DNA of 64,000 nt from Burkholderia sp. FERM BP-3421 (GCF_028657905.1 NZ_CP117782.1:124001-188000), one strand, 5' to 3'; positions 45,233-54,470 are shown, numbered from the stretch's first letter. The notes: a model not told the origin generated them from the letters alone. Numbers and translations: made by a program.

Positions 45233-45545
45233 GCGTGTCTCCGGTGGTAGCGCGTCGCGGGGCCGTTGCGATCCGCCCGTCGGGCGGCGGCCGGGCCGCG
45301 TCATTGTGTTGGGTCGTGCAAGGCGCCGGGTCGGGCGGCCGCCGTTTCGCGGACGGCGGCGATGCTGCGGGAACCGGGCGCGCGAGGTGCGGCGTACCCG
45401 ATGGCGGCCGCGCGCGTGACGCGGCCGTGGTGTGGATGCGTTGTGGGGCGTGCCGGATAGGTGCGCCGTCCAAGCGAGGCCGAAGGCCGGAAGCAGGTGG
45501 CGGAAATTATAACGATGCCCGTCGCGGCGCAGCAATGGCGCCGCG

Positions 45546-46034
45546 TCAATCGAGCGTCTGCGCCTGGGCGACGGCGGTGGTGCGCAACTGGAACTGGCCG
45601 TTGTCGTTGAACAGCCAGCATTCCATCATCTCCAGCTCACCGCGGCCGTCCAGCAGGCGGGACGGTGGCGGCGGCAGCGGCGCGGCCGCGTGCAGCGTCG
45701 CGAGCGCGATGCTTTCCGCCTCGTCGTCGCCGTTGCTGCGATAGACCGACGCGTGGATCACGTGACCGACGCGGTCGACGGTGAACGACACGACGACCAG
45801 CGAGCGCAGCATCGCCTGCGGCGTGCCGTGCAGGATGCGCGACGGATTGCGCTCGGCGATGCGATGCGCGACCGCGAGCCGATACTGGGCGACGTTGCCG
45901 TCGGGCACCGGGGTGGGCGTCAGGATCAGCATGTCGGGCGGCGGAGGCGTGATCGTGCAGGCAACGAGCAGCGCGGCGATGGACAGCGGCAGCGCCCGGC
46001 GGAGCAGGGCGAGAAAGCGGGCAGGGGCACTCAT
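45546..46034 (-). CDS. TonB-like C-terminal domain lipoprotein
   Basis: 162 residues. Lipoprotein signal MSAPARFLALLRRALPLSIAALLVAC (Cys26), then a proline-rich stretch PPPPDMLILTPTPVPDG. The last 100 residues resemble the TonB/TolA C-terminal fold: SLVVVSFTVDRVGHVIHASVYRSNGDDEAESIALATL. TonB proteins contact outer-membrane receptors, but this one lacks the N-terminal transmembrane anchor, so it may bind other envelope proteins. Start ATG 46032-46034. Confidence 0.65.
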   Translation of the reverse strand: MSAPARFLALLRRALPLSIAALLVACTITPPPPDMLILTPTPVPDGNVAQYRLAVAHRIAERNPSRILHGTPQAMLRSLVVVSFTVDRVGHVIHASVYRSNGDDEAESIALATLHAAAPLPPPPSRLLDGRGELEMMECWLFNDNGQFQLRTTAVAQAQTLD

Positions 46035-46157
46035 GATCGACGCTCGTCGATGAACCGGCAGATTGCCGTTTTCATCATAGGCAGCCGCGCGTGCGCGCGC
46101 ATCGGGACAAACGATCTGTTGCACGCGGCGCGGCGCACGGACCGCGACGGCGCGGGG

Positions 46158-46622
46158 TCAGCCGCGCAACGCGAGCTTGTAGCCTTCGTGGCTCGCGACG
46201 AAACCGAGCCGCTCGTAGAAGCGATGCGCGTCGTGCCGCTGCTTGTCGGTGGTCAGCTGGACGAGGTCGCAGCCGCGCGCCCGGCAGGCGGCGACGGCCC
46301 ATTCGAGCAGCCGTTCGCCGAGGCCGGCGCCGCGCTGCGACGACGCGATCCGGACCGCCTCGATCTGTCCGCGCCAGGCGCCGAGGCGCGCGATGCCGGG
46401 GATGAACGACAACTGCAAGGTGCCGATCACGATGTTGTCGGCGACCGCGACGACGAGCTGCTGGTTCGCATCGGCCTCGATCTCGCCGAACGCGGCGAGG
46501 TAGCGCGCATCGAGCGGCAGGCGGGTGGATTCGCGTTGGCTGCCGAGCGCGTCGTCGGCGAGAAGCGCGACGATCGCGGGCAGGTCGTCGCGCGTGGCGC
46601 GGCGGAAGATGAGATCGGACAT
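46158..46622 (-). CDS. GNAT family N-acetyltransferase
   Basis: 154 residues. LIFRRATRDDLPAIVALLADD at the start, RGQIEAVRIASSQRGAGLGERLLEWAV with the acetyl-CoA loop QRGAGLG, and LTTDKQRHDAHRFYERLGFVASHEGYKL. Cytoplasmic; the substrate is unknown. ATG 46620-46622 preferred over an open frame further up because it starts the domain. Confidence 0.85.
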   Translation of the reverse strand: MSDLIFRRATRDDLPAIVALLADDALGSQRESTRLPLDARYLAAFGEIEADANQQLVVAVADNIVIGTLQLSFIPGIARLGAWRGQIEAVRIASSQRGAGLGERLLEWAVAACRARGCDLVQLTTDKQRHDAHRFYERLGFVASHEGYKLALRG

Positions 46623-46800
46623 GATGGGCGGAGCGGGGAGCGCGGGGTCGGGAGCAGGCGCGCCCATTGTGCGGGTGGGCGGCGTATTCCGCAATCGCGC
46701 GGGGGATCTCGCGGGGGGCGAGGGGGCGTCCGGTTCGCCGGCGGGCGAGGGCGGAGGCAGCCCGGCGGCGCGCCGATACGGTGCGGGCGCGCCGGAAAAG

Positions 46801-46822
46801 AAAAATCCCGCCTGGGCGGGAT
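46801..46822 (-). terminator. Intrinsic terminator of tRNA-Ser(UGA)
   Basis: On the minus strand: ATCCCGC-ccag-GCGGGAT followed by a T-run (the A-run at 46801-46805 on the plus strand). Five bases past the end of the tRNA. Confidence 0.88.
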
Positions 46823-46826
46823 CTGC

Positions 46827-46914
46827 TGGCGGAAGCGGTGAGATTCGAACTCACGGACAGTTGCCCGTCGCTGGTTTTCAAGACCAGTGCCTTAAACCGC
46901 TCGGCCACGCTTCC
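46827..46914 (-). tRNA. tRNA-Ser (anticodon TGA)
   Basis: 88 bases with CCA encoded. Acceptor GGAAGCG pairs with CGCTTCC. Anticodon stem CTGGT/ACCAG with loop CTTGAAA, anticodon UGA. Long class II variable arm (CGACGGGCAACTGTCCG) and an intact T arm GAGTTCGAATCTC. Follows hemW on the same strand. Confidence 0.97.
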
Positions 46915-46916
46915 AC

Positions 46917-46944
46917 GGCCGGCATTGTAACCGAAATGCCGGCC
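46917..46944 (-). terminator. Hairpin between hemW and tRNA-Ser(UGA)
   Basis: Perfect 10-bp inverted repeat GGCCGGCATT / AATGCCGGCC with an 8-base loop, just after the hemW stop. No T-run. The loop side holds TACAAT on the minus strand, which may serve as a -10 for the tRNA. Confidence 0.45.
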
Positions 46945-46947
46945 CCG

Positions 46948-48177
46948 TCATGCGCGATCCGCTTGCGCGTCGCGCAGGAACAGCGCCTGCAGGTCGTTCA
47001 GGAAGCGCTGGCCGAGCGCGGTCGGCGCGATCCGCTCGTGGCTGCGCGTGATCAGCCCGCGCTGCTCCGCCTCGCGCAGCGCGGGTTCGATCTTCGCCAT
47101 CGGCATCCCGGTGCGCTCGGCGAAGCTGTGCACCGGAAAGCCCTCGACGAGCCGCAGCGTGTTCAGCATGAACTCGAACGGCAGGTCGCGCGGGCCCACC
47201 TCGCGCTCTTCCTGCACCGGCGCGCCGGCCTTCACCTGCTCGATGAAGGTGCCCGGGTGCTTGTAGCGCGCCTGCCGCAGGATCCGGTTCGGGAACGACA
47301 GCTTGGTGTGCGCACCCGCGCCGATCCCGAGGTAGTCGCCGAAACGCCAGTAGTTCAGGTTGTGCTTGCACTGCCGGTTCGGGCGCGCGTAAGCGGACAC
47401 CTCGTAGCGCCCGTAGCCCGCTTCGGCCGTGCGTTCGTGGATCCAGTCCTGCATGTCGGCGGACGCGTCGTCGTCGGGCACGGTGGGCGGGAACTTCGCG
47501 AACAGCGTGTTCGGTTCGAGCGTCAGGTGATACAGCGACAGGTGCGGCGGCGCGAACGACAGCGCGGTCTCGATGTCGGCGCGGCACTGGTCGAGCGTCT
47601 GGTTCGGCAGCGCGAACATCAGGTCGAGATTGAAGTTGTCGAAGGTGCGCGCCGCGACCTCCACGGCCGCGCGCGCCTGCGCGCTGTCGTGGATCCGGCC
47701 GAGCGCCTTCAGGTGCTCGCCGTTGAAGCTCTGGATGCCGATCGACAGCCGGTTCACGCCGCTCGTGCGGTATTGCGCGAAGCGCGCGGCCTCGAACGTG
47801 CCGGGATTCGCCTCGAGCGTGATTTCCGCGTCGGCGTCGAGCGGCAGCAGCGCGCGCACGTCCGACAGCAGCCGGTCGAGCCCCGCCGCGGACAAGAGGC
47901 TCGGCGTGCCGCCGCCGATGAAGATCGTATGCACCTGGCGCCCCCAGACGAGCGGCAGCGCCTGTTCGAGATCCGCGCGCAGCGCGTCGAGATAGTCGTT
48001 TTCCGGGAACGCGTCGCCTTGCCACTCGTGCGAATTGAAGTCGCAGTAGGGGCACTTGCGCACGCACCACGGGAAATGCACGTAGAGCGCGAGCGGCGGC
48101 AGCGAGGTCAGGTGCACGCGCCCCGGCGATGCGAAGGTCGCGACGATGCGCGCGCCGTTGGCGGCAGCCTGGCTCAC
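46948..48177 (-). CDS. hemW: Heme chaperone HemW (radical SAM, coproporphyrinogen oxidase-like)
   Basis: 409 residues. Binds heme and hands it to target proteins; related to HemN but the N-terminal cysteine motif is CVRKCPYCDFNSH, the HemW form. Also seen: TIFIGGGTPSLL, ITLEANPGTFE, RLSIGIQSFN, DLMFALPNQT, and a C-terminal winged-helix part. The start is GTG (48175-48177), overlapping the rdgB stop in the GTGA pattern. Third gene of rph-rdgB-hemW. Confidence 0.93.
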   Translation of the reverse strand: MSQAAANGARIVATFASPGRVHLTSLPPLALYVHFPWCVRKCPYCDFNSHEWQGDAFPENDYLDALRADLEQALPLVWGRQVHTIFIGGGTPSLLSAAGLDRLLSDVRALLPLDADAEITLEANPGTFEAARFAQYRTSGVNRLSIGIQSFNGEHLKALGRIHDSAQARAAVEVAARTFDNFNLDLMFALPNQTLDQCRADIETALSFAPPHLSLYHLTLEPNTLFAKFPPTVPDDDASADMQDWIHERTAEAGYGRYEVSAYARPNRQCKHNLNYWRFGDYLGIGAGAHTKLSFPNRILRQARYKHPGTFIEQVKAGAPVQEEREVGPRDLPFEFMLNTLRLVEGFPVHSFAERTGMPMAKIEPALREAEQRGLITRSHERIAPTALGQRFLNDLQALFLRDAQADRA

Positions 48178-48800
48178 GACGCGTCTCCGAGCCGCGCGAG
48201 CAGCGTGCGCAGCGCGAGCGCGCGATGGCTCTGCGCGTTCTTGACGGCCGGCTCGAGTTCGGCGGCCGTCGCGCCGAGCGCGGGCACGAGGAAGTGCGGA
48301 TCGTAGCCGAAGCCGTGCGCGCCGCGCGGCGCGTCGACGATCTCGCCGTGCCAGCGGCCCTCGGCGAACAGCGGTTCGGGATCGTCCGGGTGGCGCACGA
48401 GGGCCAGCACGCAGCAGTAGTACGCGCGGCGATCGGCGACGCCCTGCAGTTGCGCGACCAGGTGCGCGTTGTTGGCGGCGTCGCCCTTGTCGAGCCCGGC
48501 GCGCTGCGCATAGCGCGCCGAATACACGCCCGGCGCGCCGCGCAGGGCGCGCACGCACAGGCCGGAGTCGTCCGCGATCGCGGGCAGGCCGGTCAGGCGG
48601 GACGCATGGCGCGCCTTCGTCAACGCATTCTCGATGAAGGTCGGATAGGGCTCGTCGGCCTCCGGCACGTCGAGTTCGCCCTGCGGGACGATCTCGATGC
48701 CGGCCGTCGCGAACAGCGCGGCGAATTCGCGCAGCTTGCCCGGGTTGTTCGACGCGAGCACGATGCGGCGCGGTGCGGCGTCGTCGAATGCGATCGACAT
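48174..48800 (-). CDS. rdgB: Non-canonical purine NTP pyrophosphatase (dITP/XTP)
   Basis: 208 residues. Removes ITP, dITP and XTP from the nucleotide pool. Ham1 family: RIVLASNNPGKLREFAALF, FIENALTKARHASRLTGLPAIADDSGLCV, GVYSARYA and HGFGYDPHFLVP. ATG 48798-48800 lies one base after the rph stop; a GTG three codons earlier overlaps rph and is less likely. Confidence 0.95.
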   Translation of the reverse strand: MSIAFDDAAPRRIVLASNNPGKLREFAALFATAGIEIVPQGELDVPEADEPYPTFIENALTKARHASRLTGLPAIADDSGLCVRALRGAPGVYSARYAQRAGLDKGDAANNAHLVAQLQGVADRRAYYCCVLALVRHPDDPEPLFAEGRWHGEIVDAPRGAHGFGYDPHFLVPALGATAAELEPAVKNAQSHRALALRTLLARLGDAS

Positions 48801-48801
48801 G

Positions 48802-49533
48802 TCAGACACCCAGCGCCTGCTTCTGCAGGCGCACCAGCGATTCGATCCCCTGTTGGGCGAGATCGAGCAGCGTGTTCATCTCGGCGCGCGAGAATGGCGT
48901 GCCTTCGGCGGTGCCCTGCACCTCGACGAAACCGCCCGCGCCCGTCATCACCACGTTCATGTCGGTGTCGCAGCGTGAATCCTCTGCGTAATCGAGGTCG
49001 AGCAGCGGCGTGCCGTTGAACACGCCGACCGAGATCGCCGCGACGTAGTCGGTGATCGGCGAGCGCGTGAGCTTGCCGGCCGCGAGCAGCGACGAGACCG
49101 CGTCGTGCGCGGCGACGAACGCGCCGGTGATGCTCGCCGTGCGCGTGCCGCCGTCGGCCTGGATCACGTCGCAGTCGAGATGCAGCGTGCGCGGGCCGAG
49201 CGCCTCGAGATCGAACACCGCGCGCAGCGCGCGGCCGATCAGGCGCTGGATTTCCTGGGTGCGGCCGGTCTGCTTGCCGCGCGCCGCCTCGCGGTCGCTG
49301 CGCGTGTGCGTCGCGCGCGGCAGCATGCCGTATTCGGCGGTCAGCCAGCCCTGGCCGCGATCGCGCAGGAATTCGGGTACGCGCTCGGCGACGCTCGCCG
49401 TGCAGATCACCTTGGTGTCGCCGAACTCGACGAGCACCGAGCCTTCGGCGTGTTTCGTATAGTGGCGCGTGATGCGCACGTCGCGCAGCTGATCGACGCG
49501 GCGGCCGCTCGGCCGGGAAGGGGAATTCGTCAT
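48802..49533 (-). CDS. rph: Ribonuclease PH
   Basis: 243 residues. Phosphate-dependent 3'-5' trimming of tRNA ends. RPSGRRVDQLRDVRITRHYTKHAEGSVLVEFGDTKV at the start, then RATHTRSDREAARGKQTGRTQEIQRLIGRALR and LDLDYAEDSRCDTDMNVVM. ATG 49531-49533. First gene of rph-rdgB-hemW and divergent from yicC. Confidence 0.96.
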   Translation of the reverse strand: MTNSPSRPSGRRVDQLRDVRITRHYTKHAEGSVLVEFGDTKVICTASVAERVPEFLRDRGQGWLTAEYGMLPRATHTRSDREAARGKQTGRTQEIQRLIGRALRAVFDLEALGPRTLHLDCDVIQADGGTRTASITGAFVAAHDAVSSLLAAGKLTRSPITDYVAAISVGVFNGTPLLDLDYAEDSRCDTDMNVVMTGAGGFVEVQGTAEGTPFSRAEMNTLLDLAQQGIESLVRLQKQALGV

Positions 49534-49704
49534 GGGAACCAATGCGCTGGGGGGAAACCGTGATTTTACGCCGAACGGCGCGACGGCCGGCGCAAGGGGC
49601 GCGGCCAAAAATGGGATAATACGCGTTTAACGCCCCGCGCCCCTCAAGCGCCGGGCGCCTCGAATTCCCAGGCCGGGCCGGCCAATCCTACGGCGAGACG
49701 AACC

Positions 49705-50628
49705 ATGATCTACAGCATGACGGGCTATGCGAACGCTACGCGCGAACTCGTGGCGGCTTCAGGCAATGGCGGTACCAGTGTGTCGGTGGAACTGCGCACG
49801 GTGAATTCGCGCTTCCTCGACCTGAATTTCCGCATGCCGGACGATGTGCGCGTGTGTGAGCCGTCGCTGCGCGAGATGTTGATGAACAAGCTGTCGCGCG
49901 GCAAGGTCGACGTGCGCATCAACCTGCAGCGCGGCGACCAGAGCGCCAACGCGGGCGCGTTGAACCAGACCGCGCTGGGCCAGCTGGCCGAACTCGAGCG
50001 CGCGGTGCTCGATGCGTTTCCGGGCGTCGGCCGCATGCGTGCGGGCGAGATCCTGCGTTGGCCCGGCGTGCTCGCCGAGAGCGGCGTGTCGGCCGACACG
50101 CTGCGCGATGCGGTGCTGGCCTGCGGCAAGGAGGCGATCAACGAGCTGGTGGTGGTGCGCTCGCGCGAGGGCGCGCAGCTTGCGTCGATGCTGCTCGCGA
50201 ACGTCGTCGAGATGGAGGCGATCGTCGCGCGCATCACGCCGCTCGTGCCGGAGCTGATCGCGAAGCATCAGCAGAAGATCGTCGAGCGCCTGCAGGAGGC
50301 GCTCGGTCTCGCGGCGCCGGAAGGCAGCATGCCGCTCGTGTCGCGCGAGGAAGCCGCCGAGCGGATCCGCCAGGAAGTGACGATGTACGGGATCCGCATC
50401 GACATCGCCGAGGAACTGTCGCGCCTGACCGCGCACCTGAATGAAACGCGTCATGTGATCGAGAAGGGCGGCCGGGTCGGCAAGCGCCTCGACTTCATGA
50501 TGCAGGAACTGAATCGCGAAGCGAACACGCTCGGCTCGAAGGCCGCGGCCAAGGAGCTGGCCGACGCCTCGATGGCGCTCAAGCTGCTGATCGAGCAGAT
50601 GCGCGAGCAAGTGCAAAACCTGGAGTAA
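49705..50628 (+). CDS. yicC: YicC family endoribonuclease
   Basis: 307 residues. MIYSMTGYANATRE at the start and EELSRLTAHLNETRHVIEKGGRVGKRLDFMMQELNREANTLGSKA at the end are the two hallmarks of the family (YicC_N and DUF1732). YicC is a stress-linked endoribonuclease in E. coli. Six bases before gmk, so co-expressed with it. Confidence 0.94.
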   Translation: MIYSMTGYANATRELVAASGNGGTSVSVELRTVNSRFLDLNFRMPDDVRVCEPSLREMLMNKLSRGKVDVRINLQRGDQSANAGALNQTALGQLAELERAVLDAFPGVGRMRAGEILRWPGVLAESGVSADTLRDAVLACGKEAINELVVVRSREGAQLASMLLANVVEMEAIVARITPLVPELIAKHQQKIVERLQEALGLAAPEGSMPLVSREEAAERIRQEVTMYGIRIDIAEELSRLTAHLNETRHVIEKGGRVGKRLDFMMQELNREANTLGSKAAAKELADASMALKLLIEQMREQVQNLE

Positions 50629-50634
50629 CGCAAC

Positions 50635-51318
50635 ATGACCGACACGAACCGCGCCGGCGCCGCCGCGCATACGCTGCACGCCGGCGCTTATCCCGGCAAC
50701 CTGTTCATGGTGGTCGCGCCGTCCGGCGCGGGCAAGTCCACGCTGGTGAACGCGCTGCTGGCGAAGGATCCGGAGATCTGCCTGTCGATCTCGTACACGA
50801 CGCGCAAGCCGCGTCCCGGCGAGCAGGACGGCCAGCACTACCACTTCACGACGGTCGAGGATTTCCGCGCGCGCCACGCGCAGCACGAATTCCTCGAGAG
50901 CGCCGAAGTGCACGGCAACTACTACGGCACGTCGCGCGTGTGGATCGAGGAGCAGATGAAGAGCGGCCACGACGTGCTGCTCGAGATCGATTGGCAGGGC
51001 GCGCAGCAGGTGAAGAAGCAGTTCCGCAACGCGGTCGGCATCTTCATTCTCCCGCCGTCGCTGGACGCGCTCGAAGAGCGCCTGAAGAAGCGCGGCCAGG
51101 ATGCGCCGAACGTGATCACGCGACGCCTGCTCGCGGCGGGCAGCGAGATCGCGCATGCGTCGGAGGCGGAGTACGTGGTGATCAACGAGAACTTCGAGCG
51201 CGCGCTCGCGGAGCTTGAGTGCATCGTCTCGGCCACGCGCCTGCGGGTCGCGTCGCAATATGCGCGGCACACCGAACTTTTCATCGAGCTCGGCATCCAT
51301 CTGCCTCACGCCGAGTAA
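50635..51318 (+). CDS. gmk: Guanylate kinase
   Basis: 227 residues. GMP + ATP to GDP + ADP. P-loop FMVVAPSGAGKSTLVNALL, SYTTRKPRPGEQDGQHYHF (GMP site), EVHGNYYGTSR and EIDWQGAQQVKKQF. An N-terminal extension of about 20 residues precedes the core. Sits in yicC-gmk-rpoZ-spoT, linking guanine nucleotide supply with ppGpp metabolism. Confidence 0.96.
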   Translation: MTDTNRAGAAAHTLHAGAYPGNLFMVVAPSGAGKSTLVNALLAKDPEICLSISYTTRKPRPGEQDGQHYHFTTVEDFRARHAQHEFLESAEVHGNYYGTSRVWIEEQMKSGHDVLLEIDWQGAQQVKKQFRNAVGIFILPPSLDALEERLKKRGQDAPNVITRRLLAAGSEIAHASEAEYVVINENFERALAELECIVSATRLRVASQYARHTELFIELGIHLPHAE

Positions 51319-51376
51319 CGGCGGGGGCAGAGGGACATAAGGTAGAATACAAACCATATTCAGAAGGAAACCCAAC

Positions 51377-51580
51377 ATGGCTCGCATTACCGTCGAAGAC
51401 TGCCTGAAGCAGATCCCGAATCGCTTCGAACTGGCGCTCGCCGCCACTTATCGTGCGCGTCAGCTCGCGCAAGGCCATACGCCGAAGATCGAAAGCCGCG
51501 ACAAGCCGACGGTCGTCGCGCTGCGCGAGATCGCGGCCGGTCAGGTCGGCGTCGAGATGCTGAAGAAAGTGCCGGTTTAA
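51377..51580 (+). CDS. rpoZ: RNA polymerase omega subunit
   Basis: 67 residues. [36 protein letters not shown] is typical; the conserved [13 protein letters not shown] follows. Helps assembly of beta' and takes part in ppGpp binding. Upstream a possible -10 TAGAAT (51343-51348) suggests an extra promoter for rpoZ-spoT. Confidence 0.96.
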
Positions 51581-51647
51581 GGCACACTCAGATTTCGACA
51601 GTCATGTAATCCCCGCGCAACCGACGTGCCAACCCGAGGAGGCGAAT

Positions 51648-54014
51648 ATGAGCACCACCCCATCGTCCGCCTCCGCGGATGCCAGCCCGGCTGAGGCAGC
51701 CGCCACGTCGCCCGCGCGGCAGTACATCGATGCGGTCCTCGAACAGTCGTTTCGCCATCTGTTCGGGCCGACCGCCACCCCGGAGCAGCCGCGCAAGCAC
51801 GGCGTCGTTTCGATCGCGAAACTGACGGCCGCGCTTGCCGAGTATCTGAGCCCGGAAGAGGTCAAGGAAGTCAAGGCTGCGTTCCATTTCAGCGACGAAG
51901 CCCACCTTGGCCAGTATCGCCAGAGCGGCGAGCCCTACATCACCCATCCCGTTGCCGTTGCCGAGATCTGCGCGAGCTGGAAGCTCGACGCGCAGGCGGT
52001 CATGGCCGCGCTGCTGCACGACGTGATGGAAGACCAGGGCGTGACCAAGAGCGAGCTGGCCGAGCGGTTCGGCCCGAAGGTCGCGGAGCTGGTCGACGGG
52101 CTTTCGAAGCTCGACAAGATGGAGTTCCGCAGTCGCGAGGAGGCGCAGGCGGAGAACTTCCGCAAGATGCTGCTCGCGATGGCGCGCGACGTGCGCGTGA
52201 TCCTCGTGAAGCTGGCCGATCGCCTGCACAACATGCGCACGCTCGGCGCCGTGCCGATGGAGAAGCGCCGCCGCGTCGCGCGCGAAACGCTCGACATCTA
52301 CGCGCCGATCGCGCACCGCCTGGGTCTGAACAATACCTATCGCGAGCTGCAGGACATGAGCTTCGCGAATTTCAACCCGCATCGCTACGCGACGCTCGAG
52401 AAGGCGGTCAAGGCCGCGCGCGGCAATCGCCGCGAGGTGATCGGCAAGATCCTCGAGGCGGCCCAGCGGGCGATGGGCGACGCGAAGATCGAAGCGGAGA
52501 TCACCGGGCGCGAGAAGACCATCTACAGCATCTACCGGAAGATGCGCGACAAGCAGCTGTCGTTCTCGCAGGTGCTCGACGTCTACGGCTTCCGGGTGGT
52601 GGTCGAGAATCCGCTCGACTGCTACACCTGCATCGGCGCGCTGCATGCGCTCTACAAGCCGGTGCCGGGCAAGTTCAAGGATTACATCGCGATCCCGAAG
52701 GTGAACGGCTACCAGTCGCTGCACACCACGCTCGTCGGCCCGTTCGGCGCGCCGATCGAGTTCCAGGTGCGCACGCGCAAGATGCACGAGATCGCGGAGG
52801 CGGGCGTCGCGGCCCACTGGCTGTACAAGAACGGCGGCGCCGACCTGAACGACGTGCAGTCGCGCGCCCACCAGTGGCTGAAGTCCTTGCTCGACATCCA
52901 GAGCGAGGCGGGGGATTCGAGCGAATTCCTCGAGCACGTGAAGATCGACCTGTTCCCCGATGCGGTCTACGTGTTCACGCCGAAGTCGAAGATCATGGCG
53001 CTGCCGCGCGGCGCGACGGCGCTCGATTTCGCGTATTCGATCCACAGCGATCTCGGCAACCAGTGCGTGGCCGTCAAGATCAACAACGAGCTGCTGCCGT
53101 TGCGCACCGAGCTGAAGAGCGGCGATATCGTCGAGGTCATCACGGCGCCGTACTCGAAGCCGAATCCCGCGTGGCTCGGCTTCGTGCGCACCGGCAAGGC
53201 GCGCTCGGCGATCCGTCACTATCTGAAGACGATGCGCCTGAACGAGTCGGTGCAGCTCGGCGAGCGGCTCGTCGACCAGAGCCTGAAGGGCTACGGGTTC
53301 GCGCTCGCGGACGTCGGGCCCGATGTCTGGGAAAAGCTCGTGCAGTGGACGGGCAACAAGAGCCGCCAGGAGATCTTCGCGGATATCGGCCTGGGCCGGC
53401 GCGTCGCGGCGGTGATGGCGAAGCGCATCGAGGTGCTGATGACCGGGCGCGACGCCGACGACGACCTGCCGCGCGCGGAGCGCCACGCGCACCATGCGCC
53501 GCCCGTCGTGATCACGGGCACCGAGGGTATGTCGGTGCAGTTGTCGGCCTGCTGCCGGCCGATTCCGGGCGACGACATCATGGGCTATATCGGCATCGGC
53601 CTCGGGATGGCGATCCACACGACCGACTGCCGGGTTGCGCAGCGGATCCACCGCCGCGATCCGGGCCGCTGGATCGACGTCGCATGGGCGCCGCAGCCGG
53701 GCCGCCTGTTCGACGTCGCGGTGAAGGTGCTGGTGAAGAACACGAAGGGGATCTTCGCGCGCGTGGCGGCCGACATCACGTCGGCGGACGCGAACATCGT
53801 GCACATCGCGATGGACGAGGATCTGACTCACGAGTCGACGGTGCTGCGCTTCGTGATCCAGGCCAGCGACCGCGTGCATCTGGCCAACGTGATGCGGCGC
53901 GTGCGGACCAATCCGGACGTGATGCGGATCATGCGCGAGCGATCGAGCGACGACGTCGTTCATGCGCGTCACGACGGCGGCATGCGGATCGACCGGGAGC
54001 GCCAGGATTATTGA
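51648..54014 (+). CDS. spoT: Bifunctional (p)ppGpp synthetase/hydrolase (Rsh, SpoT type)
   Basis: 788 residues. Hydrolase HD domain with an intact ALLHDVMEDQGVTKSEL and LVKLADRLHNMRTL; synthetase with SIYRKMRDKQLSFSQVLDVYGFRVVVE and NGYQSLHTTLVGPFGAPIEFQVRT; TGS domain VYVFTPKSKIMALPRGATALDFAYSIH; C-terminal zinc-finger-like and ACT domains (ADITSADANIVHIAMDED). The intact HD motif shows it can both make and break down (p)ppGpp. Last gene of yicC-gmk-rpoZ-spoT. Confidence 0.94.
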   Translation: MSTTPSSASADASPAEAAATSPARQYIDAVLEQSFRHLFGPTATPEQPRKHGVVSIAKLTAALAEYLSPEEVKEVKAAFHFSDEAHLGQYRQSGEPYITHPVAVAEICASWKLDAQAVMAALLHDVMEDQGVTKSELAERFGPKVAELVDGLSKLDKMEFRSREEAQAENFRKMLLAMARDVRVILVKLADRLHNMRTLGAVPMEKRRRVARETLDIYAPIAHRLGLNNTYRELQDMSFANFNPHRYATLEKAVKAARGNRREVIGKILEAAQRAMGDAKIEAEITGREKTIYSIYRKMRDKQLSFSQVLDVYGFRVVVENPLDCYTCIGALHALYKPVPGKFKDYIAIPKVNGYQSLHTTLVGPFGAPIEFQVRTRKMHEIAEAGVAAHWLYKNGGADLNDVQSRAHQWLKSLLDIQSEAGDSSEFLEHVKIDLFPDAVYVFTPKSKIMALPRGATALDFAYSIHSDLGNQCVAVKINNELLPLRTELKSGDIVEVITAPYSKPNPAWLGFVRTGKARSAIRHYLKTMRLNESVQLGERLVDQSLKGYGFALADVGPDVWEKLVQWTGNKSRQEIFADIGLGRRVAAVMAKRIEVLMTGRDADDDLPRAERHAHHAPPVVITGTEGMSVQLSACCRPIPGDDIMGYIGIGLGMAIHTTDCRVAQRIHRRDPGRWIDVAWAPQPGRLFDVAVKVLVKNTKGIFARVAADITSADANIVHIAMDEDLTHESTVLRFVIQASDRVHLANVMRRVRTNPDVMRIMRERSSDDVVHARHDGGMRIDRERQDY

Positions 54015-54048
54015 TGGCCTGCCGCGAGAGGCGGCGCGAAAACATTGG

Positions 54049-54076
54049 AACGGCAGCCTGCGGGCTGCCGTTTTTC
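54049..54076 (+). terminator. Intrinsic terminator of the spoT operon
   Basis: Stem AACGGCAGCC / GGCTGCCGTT with a TGCG loop, then TTTTT. Thirty-five bases after the spoT stop. Confidence 0.92.
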
Positions 54077-54104
54077 ATGGCGCCTGAAGGCGGCGCGCAA
54101 AAGA

Positions 54105-54132
54105 AAAGGGCCTTCCCGGAGGAAGGCCCTTT
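54105..54132 (-). terminator. Terminator after the tRNA-Arg pair (minus strand)
   Basis: Perfect 12-bp stem AAAGGGCCTTCC / GGAAGGCCCTTT with a 4-base loop. On the minus strand it is followed by TTTTCTTTT, fitting the end of the tRNA-Arg transcript. Confidence 0.85.
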
Positions 54133-54137
54133 ATAAA

Positions 54138-54214
54138 TGGCGCGGCTGGCAGGATTCGAACCCACGACCCCTTGGTTCGTAGCCAAGTACTCTATCCAAC
54201 TGAGCTACAGCCGC
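54138..54214 (-). tRNA. tRNA-Arg (anticodon ACG), copy 2
   Basis: 77 bases with CCA encoded. Acceptor GCGGCTG pairs with CAGCCGC. D arm TAGCTCAGTTGGATAGAG, anticodon stem CTTGG/CCAAG with loop CTACGAA, anticodon ACG, which is expected to be edited to ICG by TadA. T arm GTGGGTTCGAATCCTGC. Identical in sequence to the copy at 54276-54352. Confidence 0.97.
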
Positions 54215-54242
54215 ACGCAAAGCGGTGCTACTTCGAATTGTT

Positions 54243-54268
54243 AAGGGCCTTCTCGGGAGAAGGCCCTT
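54243..54268 (-). terminator. Hairpin between the two tRNA-Arg genes
   Basis: Perfect 12-bp stem AAGGGCCTTCTC / GAGAAGGCCCTT with a 2-base loop. It closely resembles the terminator after the second copy, so the tRNA and terminator seem to have been duplicated as a unit. Minus-strand tail is AACAATTC, so termination here is probably weak or it acts as a processing site. Confidence 0.6.
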
Positions 54269-54275
54269 GGAAAAG

Positions 54276-54352
54276 TGGCGCGGCTGGCAGGATTCGAACC
54301 CACGACCCCTTGGTTCGTAGCCAAGTACTCTATCCAACTGAGCTACAGCCGC
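54276..54352 (-). tRNA. tRNA-Arg (anticodon ACG), copy 1
   Basis: 77 bases with CCA encoded, identical to the copy at 54138-54214. A perfect minus-strand -10 TATAAT at 54371-54366 lies about 14 bases before its 5' end, so this is the promoter-proximal copy. Confidence 0.97.
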
Positions 54353-54470
54353 ACGCAGAAGTGAGATTATAGCAAAGGAAAATAAAAAGGGAAGTGGTCT
54401 TTCGCAATTTATTGGGACAAGCCGTTCGTGTACTCTTGGAGGCCTCATCCATGCTGTTGACCGTGTACGT

